Assembly: GCA_017410425.1 (NCBI GenBank)
Contig: JAFQQV010000036.1
Location: forward strand, 1 to 58,184
Direction: 5' to 3'
Length of the DNA stretch: 58,184 bases
DNA from: Oscillospiraceae bacterium
GTDB taxonomy: Bacteria > Bacillota > Clostridia > Oscillospirales > Oscillospiraceae
The position numbers were made by a program, and so were the translations under genes. The notes under the pieces are model-generated. The model saw only the letters and a list, made by a program, of their open reading frames with translations, was not told the DNA's origin and made no database searches. Positions 33,982 through 43,165 of the stretch are shown here, piece after piece (the first letter of the stretch is position 1; each line of letters starts with the position of its first letter).

Positions 33982-34986
33982 ATGATAGCCGTACTCAGAA
34001 ACAGCGTATCCAAAGAACAGAAAGATCATCTTATCAACTGGCTCAAAGGTCAGGGCCTTGATGTACATATATCCGAAGGTGCAGATTATACCGTTCTCGG
34101 CCTGGTTGGCGACACCAGCAGAATAGATCCCGACCTGCTGCAGAGCCTTGAAATTGTCCAGTCTGTGCGCACTGTCAGCGAGCCTTATAAAAAGGCCAGC
34201 CGCAAGTTCCACCCTGATGATTCTGTTATTTCTGTGGGCGGCGCAAGCTTTGGCGGCGGTACATTCGGGCTTATTGCCGGCCCCTGCTCTGTGGAGAACC
34301 GCGAGCAGATAATAGAGGTTGCAGAGAAGGTCAAGGCCTCCGGTGCTACTGTCCTTCGCGGCGGTGCCTTCAAGCCTCGTACTTCGCCCTACGATTTCCA
34401 GGGCCTTAAGGCTGAGGGGCTCAAGCTTCTCAGCGAGGCCAAGAAAGTGACCGGCCTTCCCATTGTGTCCGAGATAATGAATGTTGAACATCTGGAGCTT
34501 TTTGTCGATGTGGACATTATTCAGGTGGGTGCCCGCAACATGCAGAATTTTGAATTGCTGCGTGAGCTGGGCCGTACCAATAAGACCATCCTTCTTAAGC
34601 GTGGCCTTGCCAACACCATCAAGGAACTGCTTATGAGCGCAGAGTACATCTGCGCCGGTGGCAACGAGAATATCATCCTCTGCGAGCGCGGCATCCGCAC
34701 CTATGAAACTGCTACCCGCAATACCCTTGATCTGTCTGCGGTGCCTGTTCTCCATGAAATTACCCATCTTCCCGTTGTCATTGACCCCAGCCATGCCACT
34801 GGCCACAGCGCCTATGTTCCCTCCATGGCAGTGGCGGCAGCGGCTGCCGGTGCTGATGGCATAATGATAGAAGTGCACAATGATCCCATCCATGCCCTTT
34901 GTGACGGAGCTCAGTCCCTTACCCCAGCCCAGTTTGATGTGCTGGCCAAGAAAATTTTCGCCGTGCGTGAAGTGGCATTAGCCTGA
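33982..34986 (+). CDS. aroF: 3-deoxy-7-phosphoheptulonate (DAHP) synthase
   Basis: 334 residues. First shikimate-pathway enzyme: phosphoenolpyruvate plus erythrose-4-phosphate to DAHP. Residues 1-70 are the ferredoxin-like regulatory domain of Thermotoga-type (I-beta) synthases; then [38 protein letters not shown] and [17 protein letters not shown] carry the substrate and metal sites. The N-terminal domain in this class mediates inhibition by Tyr or Phe, so the enzyme is probably under feedback as well as attenuation control. GGGGGA precedes the ATG, directly after the attenuator. Bacillus nomenclature would call it aroA. Confidence 0.96.
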   Translation: MIAVLRNSVSKEQKDHLINWLKGQGLDVHISEGADYTVLGLVGDTSRIDPDLLQSLEIVQSVRTVSEPYKKASRKFHPDDSVISVGGASFGGGTFGLIAGPCSVENREQIIEVAEKVKASGATVLRGGAFKPRTSPYDFQGLKAEGLKLLSEAKKVTGLPIVSEIMNVEHLELFVDVDIIQVGARNMQNFELLRELGRTNKTILLKRGLANTIKELLMSAEYICAGGNENIILCERGIRTYETATRNTLDLSAVPVLHEITHLPVVIDPSHATGHSAYVPSMAVAAAAAGADGIMIEVHNDPIHALCDGAQSLTPAQFDVLAKKIFAVREVALA

Positions 34987-35000
34987 GAAAGGATATTATA

Positions 35001-35837
35001 ATGACTGTTGGTATTGTTGGCCTGGGCCTTATTGGCGGCTCTCTCGCCAAGGCCTTTAAGCGCAGCCCCGATGTTACGGTGCTGGCGGATAATCGCAACA
35101 AGAGTATCCTTGAATTTGCCAAGCTCTCCGGTGCAGTGGATGGCGACCTAAGCTTTGAAAACATTGCCCGCTGTGAGCTTTTGCTCCTGGCGACTTATCC
35201 TGAGTCTGCCAAGGAATATCTGATAAAGGCAGCACCCCATATTCCGCCCTACACTGTTGTAATGGACTGTCTGGGCACAAAGCGGGAGATTTGCGAGACA
35301 GCCTTTCCACTTGCGGAGAAATACGGTTTTACCTTCGTGGGTGGACACCCCATGGCAGGCACCCAGCACTCCGGTTTCAAATATGCCAGAGCAGAACTTT
35401 TTGACGGTGCACCTATGGTTATCGTGCCCCACAAGTACGATGATATTGAGCTTTTTGAGCATATCAAGACTCTGCTAAAGCCAGTGGGTTTTGGCTCCAT
35501 CACTGTTACTACAGCCGAAAAGCATGATGAGATGATAGCCTTTACATCCCAGATGGCCCATATCGTCTCCAACGCATACATCAAAAGCCCTACTGCTGGC
35601 GGACACAAGGGCTTTTCTGCCGGCAGCTATAAGGATCTTACACGAGTTGCCTGGCTCAATCCCCGGATGTGGACGGAGCTTTTCCTTGAAAACGGGGATA
35701 ATCTGGTGAAAGAGCTGGACTTTCTCATAGACCGGCTTTCCGAATATCGCAGTGCTATTATCGATAAGGACGAAGCCTATCTTGAGCGCATCCTTGATGA
35801 GGGCCGCAGAAGAAAGAGTGAGATTGACGGAAAATGA
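35001..35837 (+). CDS. tyrA: Prephenate dehydrogenase
   Basis: 278 residues. VGIVGLGLIGGSLAKAF binds NAD(P); GGHPMAGTQHSGF carries the active-site His; AFTSQMAHIVSNAYI and the following helices form the dimer domain. It makes 4-hydroxyphenylpyruvate from prephenate for tyrosine. No C-terminal ACT domain, so Tyr feedback would need another mechanism. Starts 14 bases after aroF and overlaps aroB by four bases (ATGA). Confidence 0.95.
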   Translation: MTVGIVGLGLIGGSLAKAFKRSPDVTVLADNRNKSILEFAKLSGAVDGDLSFENIARCELLLLATYPESAKEYLIKAAPHIPPYTVVMDCLGTKREICETAFPLAEKYGFTFVGGHPMAGTQHSGFKYARAELFDGAPMVIVPHKYDDIELFEHIKTLLKPVGFGSITVTTAEKHDEMIAFTSQMAHIVSNAYIKSPTAGGHKGFSAGSYKDLTRVAWLNPRMWTELFLENGDNLVKELDFLIDRLSEYRSAIIDKDEAYLERILDEGRRRKSEIDGK

Positions 35838-36889
35838 AAACCATTACAGTCGAAGCTTCAAAGAAATATGATGTGATTGTGGGCCATGGCCTGTTGAATG
35901 AGGCAGGGGAGCGCATCCGCAGCCTACTTCCCAAGGCACAGCGTGCTGCCGTCATATCCGATGATAACGTGGCTCCATTGTATCTGGAGCGAGCTACAAA
36001 GAGCCTTGAAAAAGCAGGCTTTGAAGTGCTGAGCTTTGTTTTTCCCCATGGTGAGCCTTCAAAGAACGGCGAGACCTATCTTCAGATTCTCAACTTCATG
36101 GCTGCCGGGCAGATCACCCGCAGCGATGTGGCGGTGGCTCTGGGCGGTGGCGTGGTTGGCGACATCACCGGTTTTGCTGCTGCCACCTTCCTGCGGGGCA
36201 TAAGCTATGTGCAGCTGCCCACTTCACTGCTTGCCATGGTGGATTCTTCTGTGGGCGGCAAAACCGCTATTGACCTCAAAGAAGGCAAAAACCTGGCCGG
36301 TGCATTCTGTCAGCCGGAAGTCGTGCTCTGCGACCTTGAAACTCTGGATACCCTGAGTCCTGAGTTTTTCATCGACGGCAGTGCGGAAGTTATAAAATAC
36401 GGCGTGCTGGAGGATCAGCAGCTTTTCAGTCACCTGATGGAAAGGGGACTGGCCTTTGAGAAGGAGTACGTCATAAGCCGCTGCGTAGAGATCAAGCGGG
36501 ACTATGTCACCGAAGATGAGTTTGACACCGGTGTTCGACGCAAGCTGAATTTGGGCCACACCGTGGGCCATGCAATAGAAAAATGCAGCGCTTACGGAAT
36601 TTCCCACGGCAGAGGCGTTGCCATCGGCCTTGCAATAATTGCCCGTGCCTGTGCCCAAAAGGGACTTTGCAGTGCCCTGTGCCGTGATGATATTATTGCC
36701 GGTCTAAAGGCTCTGGAGCTGCCTACTGAGACGGAGTATTCTTCTAGTCAGCTTCTGCAGCCCATGCTCTCTGATAAAAAACGCACCGGCAGCACTGTAA
36801 GCCTTATCATACCCAAAGCCATTGCAGACTGCGATATATACCCCCTCCCTGTGGAGGAACTTGAAAACTTTGTGAAATCAGGACTTTGA
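35834..36889 (+). CDS. aroB: 3-dehydroquinate synthase
   Basis: 351 residues. Converts DAHP to 3-dehydroquinate with NAD and a divalent metal. GGGVVGDITGFAAATFLRGI, PTSLLAMVDSSVGGKTAID, the metal Glu in GSAEVIKYG and the metal His residues in LGHTVGHAIE and SHGRGVAIG are present. Translationally coupled to tyrA; aroA follows four bases after its stop. Confidence 0.96.
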   Translation: MKTITVEASKKYDVIVGHGLLNEAGERIRSLLPKAQRAAVISDDNVAPLYLERATKSLEKAGFEVLSFVFPHGEPSKNGETYLQILNFMAAGQITRSDVAVALGGGVVGDITGFAAATFLRGISYVQLPTSLLAMVDSSVGGKTAIDLKEGKNLAGAFCQPEVVLCDLETLDTLSPEFFIDGSAEVIKYGVLEDQQLFSHLMERGLAFEKEYVISRCVEIKRDYVTEDEFDTGVRRKLNLGHTVGHAIEKCSAYGISHGRGVAIGLAIIARACAQKGLCSALCRDDIIAGLKALELPTETEYSSSQLLQPMLSDKKRTGSTVSLIIPKAIADCDIYPLPVEELENFVKSGL

Positions 36890-36893
36890 GCCT

Positions 36894-38099
36894 ATGAACA
36901 TCAGCATTCAGCCGCAGCCCCTTAAAGGCAAGATCGGGGCAATACCGTCCAAATCCGCAGCGCACCGACTGCTTATCTGCGCGGCCCTTGCGGACAGGGA
37001 AACCAGAATATACTGCCCTGCTCTTTCAAAGGACATTGAGGCTACGGTTCAGTGCCTCAATGCGCTGGGGGCAAATATTACTTACAGTAAAGGCCTTTTT
37101 ACTGTATGGCCCATTGAAAGCGTGAAGGAAAATGCCCGGCTTGACTGCGGTGAGAGCGGCAGTACCCTGAGATTTCTGCTGCCGGTGGTCTGCGCCCTGG
37201 GTGGTGGAGCCAGTATTAAAATGCATGGCCGTCTGCCTAAGCGCCCTCTCTCTCCTCTTTGGGAGGAGCTGGAGGCCCACGGCGCCATGCTTTCCAGACC
37301 AACGGAAGATACTATTTCCGTGGGCGGCGGTCTTTCTGTCGGGGCTTACCGGATCCGTGCGGATATTTCTTCCCAGTACATAAGCGGCCTGTTGTTTGCC
37401 CTGCCCATTCTTGATGGCAAAAGCAGCCTTGAGCTGGAAGGCAATATTGAGTCTGCGGGCTATATTGAGATGACCCGTCAAGCCCAGGCGGCCTTTGGGC
37501 TTGATATTCCTTTTGATGGCGCTCGTTTTGAAATTGCATCCGCAGCCTGCTATAAATCTCCCGGAGACGCTGAGGTAGAAGGGGACTGGTCAAATGCAGC
37601 CTTCTGGCTGGCAGCAAAGCTGCTTTCCGGAGGCGGACTTGAAGTGTGTGGCCTGAGGCAGGACTCCCTGCAGGGGGACAAGGCGGTTGTGGAGCTTATC
37701 GAAAACATCAGCAAAGGCAAGGCTGTGGTTGATGTGAAGAATGTGCCTGACCTTGTGCCTGTACTCTCTGTGGTTGCGGCTGTAAGCCCCGGTAAAACGG
37801 AGTTTGTAAACGGTGCCCGACTGAGAATCAAGGAGAGTGACCGCATCGCATCCACCTGCAGGATGCTCCGCGCTCTGGGGGCAGAGTGCGAGGAGAAGCC
37901 CGAGGGCCTTGTGGTACATGGCGGCAAACTTCTTGGCGGCACTGTGGACGGAGAGAATGACCACCGCATCGTTATGAGCGCCGCAGTGGCTGCAATAGCC
38001 TGTGAAAAGCCGGTGACAATTATCGGCGCTCAGGCGGCAGACAAATCCTACCCCGCATTTTTTGAAGACTATAAAAAGCTTGGAGGAAAAATATTGTGA
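36894..38099 (+). CDS. aroA: 3-phosphoshikimate 1-carboxyvinyltransferase (EPSP synthase)
   Basis: 401 residues. Adds the enolpyruvyl group of PEP to shikimate-3-phosphate. SKSAAHRLLICAAL, CGESGSTLRFLLP, GRLPKRPLSPL, SSQYISGLLFALP, RIKESDRIAS and NDHRIVMSAAVAA are the family's substrate-binding segments. The PEP/glyphosate loop reads GESGSTLRF, differing from the enterobacterial GNAGTAMRP; glyphosate sensitivity cannot be read from this. It overlaps aroC by four bases (GTGA). Confidence 0.96.
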   Translation: MNISIQPQPLKGKIGAIPSKSAAHRLLICAALADRETRIYCPALSKDIEATVQCLNALGANITYSKGLFTVWPIESVKENARLDCGESGSTLRFLLPVVCALGGGASIKMHGRLPKRPLSPLWEELEAHGAMLSRPTEDTISVGGGLSVGAYRIRADISSQYISGLLFALPILDGKSSLELEGNIESAGYIEMTRQAQAAFGLDIPFDGARFEIASAACYKSPGDAEVEGDWSNAAFWLAAKLLSGGGLEVCGLRQDSLQGDKAVVELIENISKGKAVVDVKNVPDLVPVLSVVAAVSPGKTEFVNGARLRIKESDRIASTCRMLRALGAECEEKPEGLVVHGGKLLGGTVDGENDHRIVMSAAVAAIACEKPVTIIGAQAADKSYPAFFEDYKKLGGKIL

Positions 38100-39103
38100 G
38101 CAACAGCTTTGGAAACTGCTTTCGATTTACTATATTCGGCCAGTCTCACGCACCTGCCATAGGCGTGACGATAGAAGGCCTGCCCTCCGGCTTTGAAATT
38201 GATATGGAAAAGCTCAGCGCCTTCATGGCCCGCCGTGCTCCTGGTGGCAGATACTCTACGCCCCGTAAGGAAGCGGATATGCCTGAATTTATTGCCGGGC
38301 TTGTTAATGGCAAAACCTGCGGCGCGCCGCTGACCGCCATAATCCGCAACAATGATACCCGTTCCAAGGATTATGAGTATATGCGCACCGTGCCCCGCCC
38401 GGGCCATGCAGACTATACTGCTATGGTGAAATACGGTCCCAGCCGGGACTATGCCGGCGGCGGCCAGTTTTCCGGCAGGCTGACAGCGCCCTTGTGCATT
38501 GCCGGCGGCATTGCGCTGCAGCTGCTTGAAAAGCTGGGCGTCAGCATCAGCGCCAGGATCGAGGCCATCGGCGGTGAGCGGGATGAAGTGAAAATGTTTG
38601 AACTTATTGACCGTGTCCGCGCTGAAGGCGACAGTGTGGGCGGCCTTATCTCCTGCACTGCGGCAGGGCTTCCGGCAGGCTTGGGTGAGCCTATGTTCGG
38701 CGGTATGGAAAACCGTATTGCCCAGGCGGTGTTTGGCATACCAGCTGTCAAAGGCGTTGAATTTGGTGCCGGCTTTGAAGCTGCCAATATGCGGGGCAGC
38801 CAGTGCAACGACCCCTTTATAATGGAAAAGGGCAGTGTTATCACCGAGAGCAACAATCACGGCGGCATCCTGGGCGGTATAAGCTCCGGTATGCCCATTG
38901 AATTTCGTGTTGCGATTAAGCCAACGCCCTCTATTGCCCAAACCCAAAGGAGTGTTGATATGAGCTGCGGAGAAGATACTGAGCTTAATATACGCGGCCG
39001 CCATGATCCCTGTATTGTGCCCCGGGCAGTGCCCTGCGTGGAGGCGGCAGCGGCAGTGGCGATATATGATGCGTATCTTGAAAACAAGATGCTGCAGGTA
39101 TAA
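38096..39103 (+). CDS. aroC: Chorismate synthase
   Basis: 335 residues, a little shorter than the usual 350-390. FMN-dependent; converts EPSP to chorismate. FGQSHAPAIGVTIEGLPSG, GRYSTPRKEADMPEF, RPGHADYT, SRDYAGGGQFSGRLTAPL and NNHGGILGGISSGMPI are present. The start is GTG overlapping the aroA stop as GTGA; AGGA lies just upstream in aroA. The central loop has AGGGQFSGR rather than the enterobacterial RGGGRASAR, a form I associate with clostridial enzymes. Confidence 0.95.
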   Translation: MSNSFGNCFRFTIFGQSHAPAIGVTIEGLPSGFEIDMEKLSAFMARRAPGGRYSTPRKEADMPEFIAGLVNGKTCGAPLTAIIRNNDTRSKDYEYMRTVPRPGHADYTAMVKYGPSRDYAGGGQFSGRLTAPLCIAGGIALQLLEKLGVSISARIEAIGGERDEVKMFELIDRVRAEGDSVGGLISCTAAGLPAGLGEPMFGGMENRIAQAVFGIPAVKGVEFGAGFEAANMRGSQCNDPFIMEKGSVITESNNHGGILGGISSGMPIEFRVAIKPTPSIAQTQRSVDMSCGEDTELNIRGRHDPCIVPRAVPCVEAAAAVAIYDAYLENKMLQV

Positions 39104-39119
39104 AAGGAGAAACTTGAAC

Positions 39120-40268
39120 ATGGTAAAAGATCTGAATGCTCTCAGAGAGGAAATAGATGCCATTGATGAACAAATGGTGGAGCTTTTCTCCAGACGTATG
39201 GAGATCTGCGGTGATGTTGCCCGCTATAAAAAAAGCGTAGCCAAGAATGTTTTCGATCCTGAGCGAGAGCGCAAGAAGCTCACACAAATTGCAGAAATGT
39301 CCGGCGAGGAATTTCGCGATTATACCACCGGGCTTTACTCCCTTATCTTTGACCTGAGCAAGGCCTACCAGCAGAGAATAATCGGCGGTGAAACCAGGAT
39401 TGCTCAGCGTATCTGCAATGCCGTGGAAAATACCCCCAAGGTGTTTCCAAGTTATGCCACGGTTGCCTGCCAGGGTGTAGAGGGCGCTTACTCACAGCTT
39501 GCCTGTGAAAAGCTTTTCGCCGTGCCCAACATTATGTATTTCAAAAACTTTGATTCTGTCTTTACTGCCATTGAGCAGGGCTTCTGCCAGTACGGAGTGC
39601 TGCCTATTGAAAACAGCACTGCAGGCTCTGTAAACCAGGTCTATGACCTTATGATGCGCCATAATTTCAGTATTGTCCGCTCTGTAAGACTGAAGATTGA
39701 TCATAGCCTTATGGCTCTCAAGGGCGCTAAAATCGATGGTATTAAGGAAATTGTTTCCCACGAGCAGGCGATTAACCAGTGCGCAGGATTTCTCAAGTCT
39801 ATGGATAATGTGAAAATTACCGTCTGCGAAAACACCGCTGCTGCCGCGAAGCTTGTGGCGGAGTCCGGCAGGATGGACCTTGCAGCTCTCTGCTCCAACG
39901 ATTGCGCAAGGCTCTATTCCCTCGTTGCGCTTAAAGAAGCTGTGCAGGATGAGGGCAGCAACTTCACCCGTTTTATCTGCATCTCCAAGGATCTGGAAAT
40001 CTACCCCGGTGCGGACAAAACTTCTATCATGGCTGTCACCGCTCATAAGCCCGGAGCTCTTTACAAGCTGCTCAGCCGCTTCTATTCCCGCGGCATCAAC
40101 CTGACAAAGCTTGAAAGCCGTCCGCTGCCCAACAAGAACTTTGAATTCATGTTCTACTTTGATCTTGAAAAAAGCGTCTATGCTCCCGAACTTCTTACAC
40201 TGATGGATGAGCTGAGCGATAGCTGCGACAGATTTGAATATCTTGGCAGTTACACGGAGGTGGTATAA
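39120..40268 (+). CDS. pheA: Bifunctional chorismate mutase / prephenate dehydratase
   Basis: 382 residues. Residues 1-85 are an AroQ-type chorismate mutase (LREEIDAIDEQMVELFSRRM, YKKSVAKNVFDPERERK). About 115-290 is prephenate dehydratase (ACQGVEGAYSQLA, GVLPIENSTAGSV, SHEQAINQC, NTAAAAKLV, NFTRFICI). The C-terminal ACT domain has HKPGALYKLLSRFYSRGINLTKLESRP, with the GAL and ESRP phenylalanine-binding motifs, so allosteric inhibition by Phe is expected. Start at ATG 39120, ten bases after AGGAG; TTG 39114 is a possible alternative. Its stop overlaps the next start by one base. Confidence 0.95.
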   Translation: MVKDLNALREEIDAIDEQMVELFSRRMEICGDVARYKKSVAKNVFDPERERKKLTQIAEMSGEEFRDYTTGLYSLIFDLSKAYQQRIIGGETRIAQRICNAVENTPKVFPSYATVACQGVEGAYSQLACEKLFAVPNIMYFKNFDSVFTAIEQGFCQYGVLPIENSTAGSVNQVYDLMMRHNFSIVRSVRLKIDHSLMALKGAKIDGIKEIVSHEQAINQCAGFLKSMDNVKITVCENTAAAAKLVAESGRMDLAALCSNDCARLYSLVALKEAVQDEGSNFTRFICISKDLEIYPGADKTSIMAVTAHKPGALYKLLSRFYSRGINLTKLESRPLPNKNFEFMFYFDLEKSVYAPELLTLMDELSDSCDRFEYLGSYTEVV

Positions 40269-41491
40269 TGGCAGCTTACGGACTTCTTGGTGAACATCTT
40301 GGACACAGCTTTTCTCCCCAGATCCATGCAATGCTCTGCGGCTATGAGTATAAGCTTTATGAGCAGGAGCGGGAAAATCTTCCTGCCTTTCTGGCTGACT
40401 GTGGGCTTGACGGTATGAACGTCACAATTCCATATAAAAAAGAGGTCATGCCTCACTGCGTATGGCTTTCCGATGCTGTAAAGCGCATCGGCAGCACCAA
40501 TACCCTTGTAAAGCACGAAGACGGCTGGCACGCTTATAATACCGACTATTTTGGTTTTCGCCTGATGGTGGAGTCCACTGGTGTGGATCCTGCCGGTAAG
40601 AAGGCTGTGATTCTCGGCTCCGGCGGTGCAATGCTTGCAGTGCGTACCGCGCTGGAGGACATGGGCGCAGGCGAGATAATAGTTGTATCCCGCAGCGGAG
40701 AGAACAATTATGATAATCTCCATCTTCATGCCGATGCCCAGATAGTTGTCAACGCAACCCCTGTGGGTATGTATCCTGATGTGGGCAAGGCTGCTGCAAG
40801 CCTTGACAGTTTTCCCAACTGTAAGGCTGCCTTTGACATTGTATATAATCCTGCCCGCACCGCCTTTTTGATGCAGGCGGAGGAAAAGGGGATCGTCTGC
40901 CGCAGCGGTCTTTATATGCTGGTGGCTCAGGCTCACAGAGCGGCAGAGCTTTTCACCGGCACCGAGATTCCCAAAGAACGCATTGAGGAGATACTCCGTG
41001 TTCTCCAGAATCAGACCCACAACATAATTCTCGTTGGCATGCCCGGCAGCGGCAAGAGCAGCGTTGGCAAGGCCCTGGCTGAGCTTACAGGCAAGACCTT
41101 CGTGGATGCTGACGAAAAGCTTTATGAGACTTATGGCATGAGCGCCGGCGACATGATAAACAGCCACGGTGAGGACTATTTCCGTAAGCATGAGACTGAG
41201 GTTCTGGCAGAACTGGGCAAGCAGTCCGGCCTTATTATCGCCACCGGCGGCGGCTGCGTCACACGGGAGGAAAACTATAAGCATCTGCACCAGAACGGAG
41301 AGATATTCTGGCTCAAGCGCAGCCTTGAAAAGCTTCCCACCGAGGGCAGACCCCTCTCCCAGCGCGGCAGCCTTGAGGCCATGCTTGAAAAGCGCGCACC
41401 CATGTATCAGCGCTTTTCCGACTATGTTATCGACAATGACTCCGGCAGCGTTGAAGACACTGCCAGGGCCATTCTGGAGGCACTGAAATGA
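40268..41491 (+). CDS. Fused shikimate dehydrogenase and shikimate kinase
   Basis: 407 residues. Residues 1-245 are AroE: SFSPQIHAML, NVTIPYKKE with the catalytic Lys, NTDYFGF with the catalytic Asp, and GSGGAMLAV nucleotide loop. From about 252 on is AroK: VGMPGSGKSSVGKALAE (Walker A), DADEKLYE, ATGGGCV and GRPLSQRG lid Arg. The two halves carry out consecutive steps (dehydroshikimate to shikimate to shikimate-3-phosphate), so fusion may help channel shikimate. No frameshift or internal stop separates them. Overlaps aroQ by four bases. Symbols of the parts are aroE and aroK. Confidence 0.95.
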   Translation: MAAYGLLGEHLGHSFSPQIHAMLCGYEYKLYEQERENLPAFLADCGLDGMNVTIPYKKEVMPHCVWLSDAVKRIGSTNTLVKHEDGWHAYNTDYFGFRLMVESTGVDPAGKKAVILGSGGAMLAVRTALEDMGAGEIIVVSRSGENNYDNLHLHADAQIVVNATPVGMYPDVGKAAASLDSFPNCKAAFDIVYNPARTAFLMQAEEKGIVCRSGLYMLVAQAHRAAELFTGTEIPKERIEEILRVLQNQTHNIILVGMPGSGKSSVGKALAELTGKTFVDADEKLYETYGMSAGDMINSHGEDYFRKHETEVLAELGKQSGLIIATGGGCVTREENYKHLHQNGEIFWLKRSLEKLPTEGRPLSQRGSLEAMLEKRAPMYQRFSDYVIDNDSGSVEDTARAILEALK

Positions 41492-41937
41492 AAATACTTG
41501 TTATCAACGGGCCAAATCTGAACTATCTTGGCATCCGTGAGCCGGAGCTTTACGGCAAAAAGGATTACAAGGCTCTTGTAGCCTTCTGCGAGGAAAGTGC
41601 AAAGCAGCTGGGCTTTGACTGCGAATCTTACCAGTCCAACCATGAGGGCTGCATTGTGGATAAGATTCAGGAGGCATATGGCAAGGTGGACGGCATTGTG
41701 ATTAATCCCGCCGCCTATACCCACACCAGTGTCGCAATACTGGATGCGCTTAAAGCTGTGGGCATTCCGGCGGTGGAGGTACATCTTACTGATGTAAACG
41801 CCCGCGAGGATTTCAGAAAGATTTCCTATGCCGGCATGGCCTGTGTAAAGACTTATGCAGGCTACGGCTTCGATGGCTATAAAATGGCTATGGAGTATCT
41901 TAAGGACTATTTCTGTAAAGGAGAGTGCAGCAAATGA
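41488..41937 (+). CDS. aroQ: Type II 3-dehydroquinate dehydratase
   Basis: 149 residues, typical type II size. NGPNLNYLGIREPELYG holds the catalytic Tyr/Arg loop (NLNLLG is more usual), SNHEGCIVDKI, NPAAYTHTSVAILDAL with Asn, and EVHLTDVNAREDFRKIS with the catalytic His. Converts dehydroquinate to dehydroshikimate. Coupled to the genes before and after through ATGA overlaps. Confidence 0.96.
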   Translation: MKILVINGPNLNYLGIREPELYGKKDYKALVAFCEESAKQLGFDCESYQSNHEGCIVDKIQEAYGKVDGIVINPAAYTHTSVAILDALKAVGIPAVEVHLTDVNAREDFRKISYAGMACVKTYAGYGFDGYKMAMEYLKDYFCKGECSK

Positions 41938-43118
41938 TAAATGAAAAAAGTCTGGCCTGGGGCCGCAGCAAAAGCTGTATTAGAGAGCTGGCAGGCTATG
42001 CCTCTGCCCGTAAGGCAGAGATCGGCATAGAAAATGTATTTGACTTTTCCATCGGCAACCCCAGTGTTCCGGCACCCCCTCAGGTAAATGATACTATCCG
42101 TGCGCTGCTGGATAATACTGACAGCACCATGCTCCATGGATATACTCCTGCTCCCGGCCTGCCTTCTTTGAGAAAGGCTATTGCCGATGATCTTAACAAG
42201 CGCTATGATGCAAACATTATTCCTGAGATGGTCTATGTCTGCTGCGGCGCTGCTGCCGGCCTCTGTTCCTCCATCCGCGCGCTGCTTTGCGATGGCGATG
42301 AGGTTATAGCTTTTGCCCCCTTCTTCGCTGAGTACACCGTGTTCACTGAAGCTGCCTGCGGCAGGCTTTTGAGCGTTCCCCCCATGGACGATATGCAGCC
42401 TGATATCAGCGCGCTGGAAAGCGCCATTACCGAGAAGACCAAGATCCTTATTATCAATACCCCCAACAACCCCAGCGGAGTTCTGCTTACCGAGGATAGT
42501 TTGAATAAAATTGCAGATGTAATGCGTAAAGCCCAGGAAAAATACGGCCACAGCATTTATCTTCTCTCTGATGAGCCTTACCGTGAGCTCGTGTTTGACG
42601 GTGTGTCAACCAAGAGCGCTACCCGTTTTTACGACAACACCATCATCTGCTATTCCTTCTCCAAGTCCCTGTCCCTGCCCGGTGAGCGTATTGGTTATGT
42701 GGCTGTAAGCTCCACCATGGCAGAGCGCCAGGACATCTTTGATGCAATCTGCGGTGCAGCCCGTGGCTACGGCTATGTCAATGCACCCAGCCTGATGCAG
42801 CGTGTGGTTGAAAACTGCATGGGTCTGACTTCCGACATTTCCGCCTACAAGCGCAACCGCGACATTCTCTATAAAGGCCTTAGTGACTGCGGCTTTGACT
42901 GCATAAAGCCGGACGGTGCCTTTTATCTTTTCGTCAAGTCTCCGGAGCCTGATGCCAAGGCCTTCAGTGAGCGGGCAAAGAAGTACGAGCTTATGCTTGT
43001 GCCCGGTGATGACTTCGGCGTGAAGGGCTATGTTCGCTTGGCCTACTGCGTATCTGAAAAGACAATAGTAGACTCCATGCCTTCCTTCAAAAAACTGGCC
43101 GAAGAATACGGACTGTAA
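41934..43118 (+). CDS. PLP-dependent class I/II aminotransferase, probably aromatic
   Basis: 394 residues. NPSVPAPPQV, NTPNNPSGVLL, LSDEPYRELVF, CYSFSKSLSLPGERIGYVAV (PLP-binding Lys) and VRLAYCVSE are fold-type I aminotransferase motifs. Ending an operon that makes phenylpyruvate and hydroxyphenylpyruvate, it most likely performs the last transamination to Phe and Tyr; an aspartate aminotransferase role is the alternative. Start at ATG 41934, overlapping the aroQ stop by four bases. Confidence 0.92.
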   Translation: MINEKSLAWGRSKSCIRELAGYASARKAEIGIENVFDFSIGNPSVPAPPQVNDTIRALLDNTDSTMLHGYTPAPGLPSLRKAIADDLNKRYDANIIPEMVYVCCGAAAGLCSSIRALLCDGDEVIAFAPFFAEYTVFTEAACGRLLSVPPMDDMQPDISALESAITEKTKILIINTPNNPSGVLLTEDSLNKIADVMRKAQEKYGHSIYLLSDEPYRELVFDGVSTKSATRFYDNTIICYSFSKSLSLPGERIGYVAVSSTMAERQDIFDAICGAARGYGYVNAPSLMQRVVENCMGLTSDISAYKRNRDILYKGLSDCGFDCIKPDGAFYLFVKSPEPDAKAFSERAKKYELMLVPGDDFGVKGYVRLAYCVSEKTIVDSMPSFKKLAEEYGL

Positions 43119-43121
43119 AAT

Positions 43122-43157
43122 AAAAATCCCTATGGTTAAAACCATAGGGATTTTTTT
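43122..43157. terminator. Bidirectional terminator after the aro operon
   Basis: AAAAATCCCTATGGT pairs with ACCATAGGGATTTTT around TAAA; also serves the converging P-ATPase gene. Confidence 0.93.
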
Positions 43158-43165
43158 ATGCAGTT

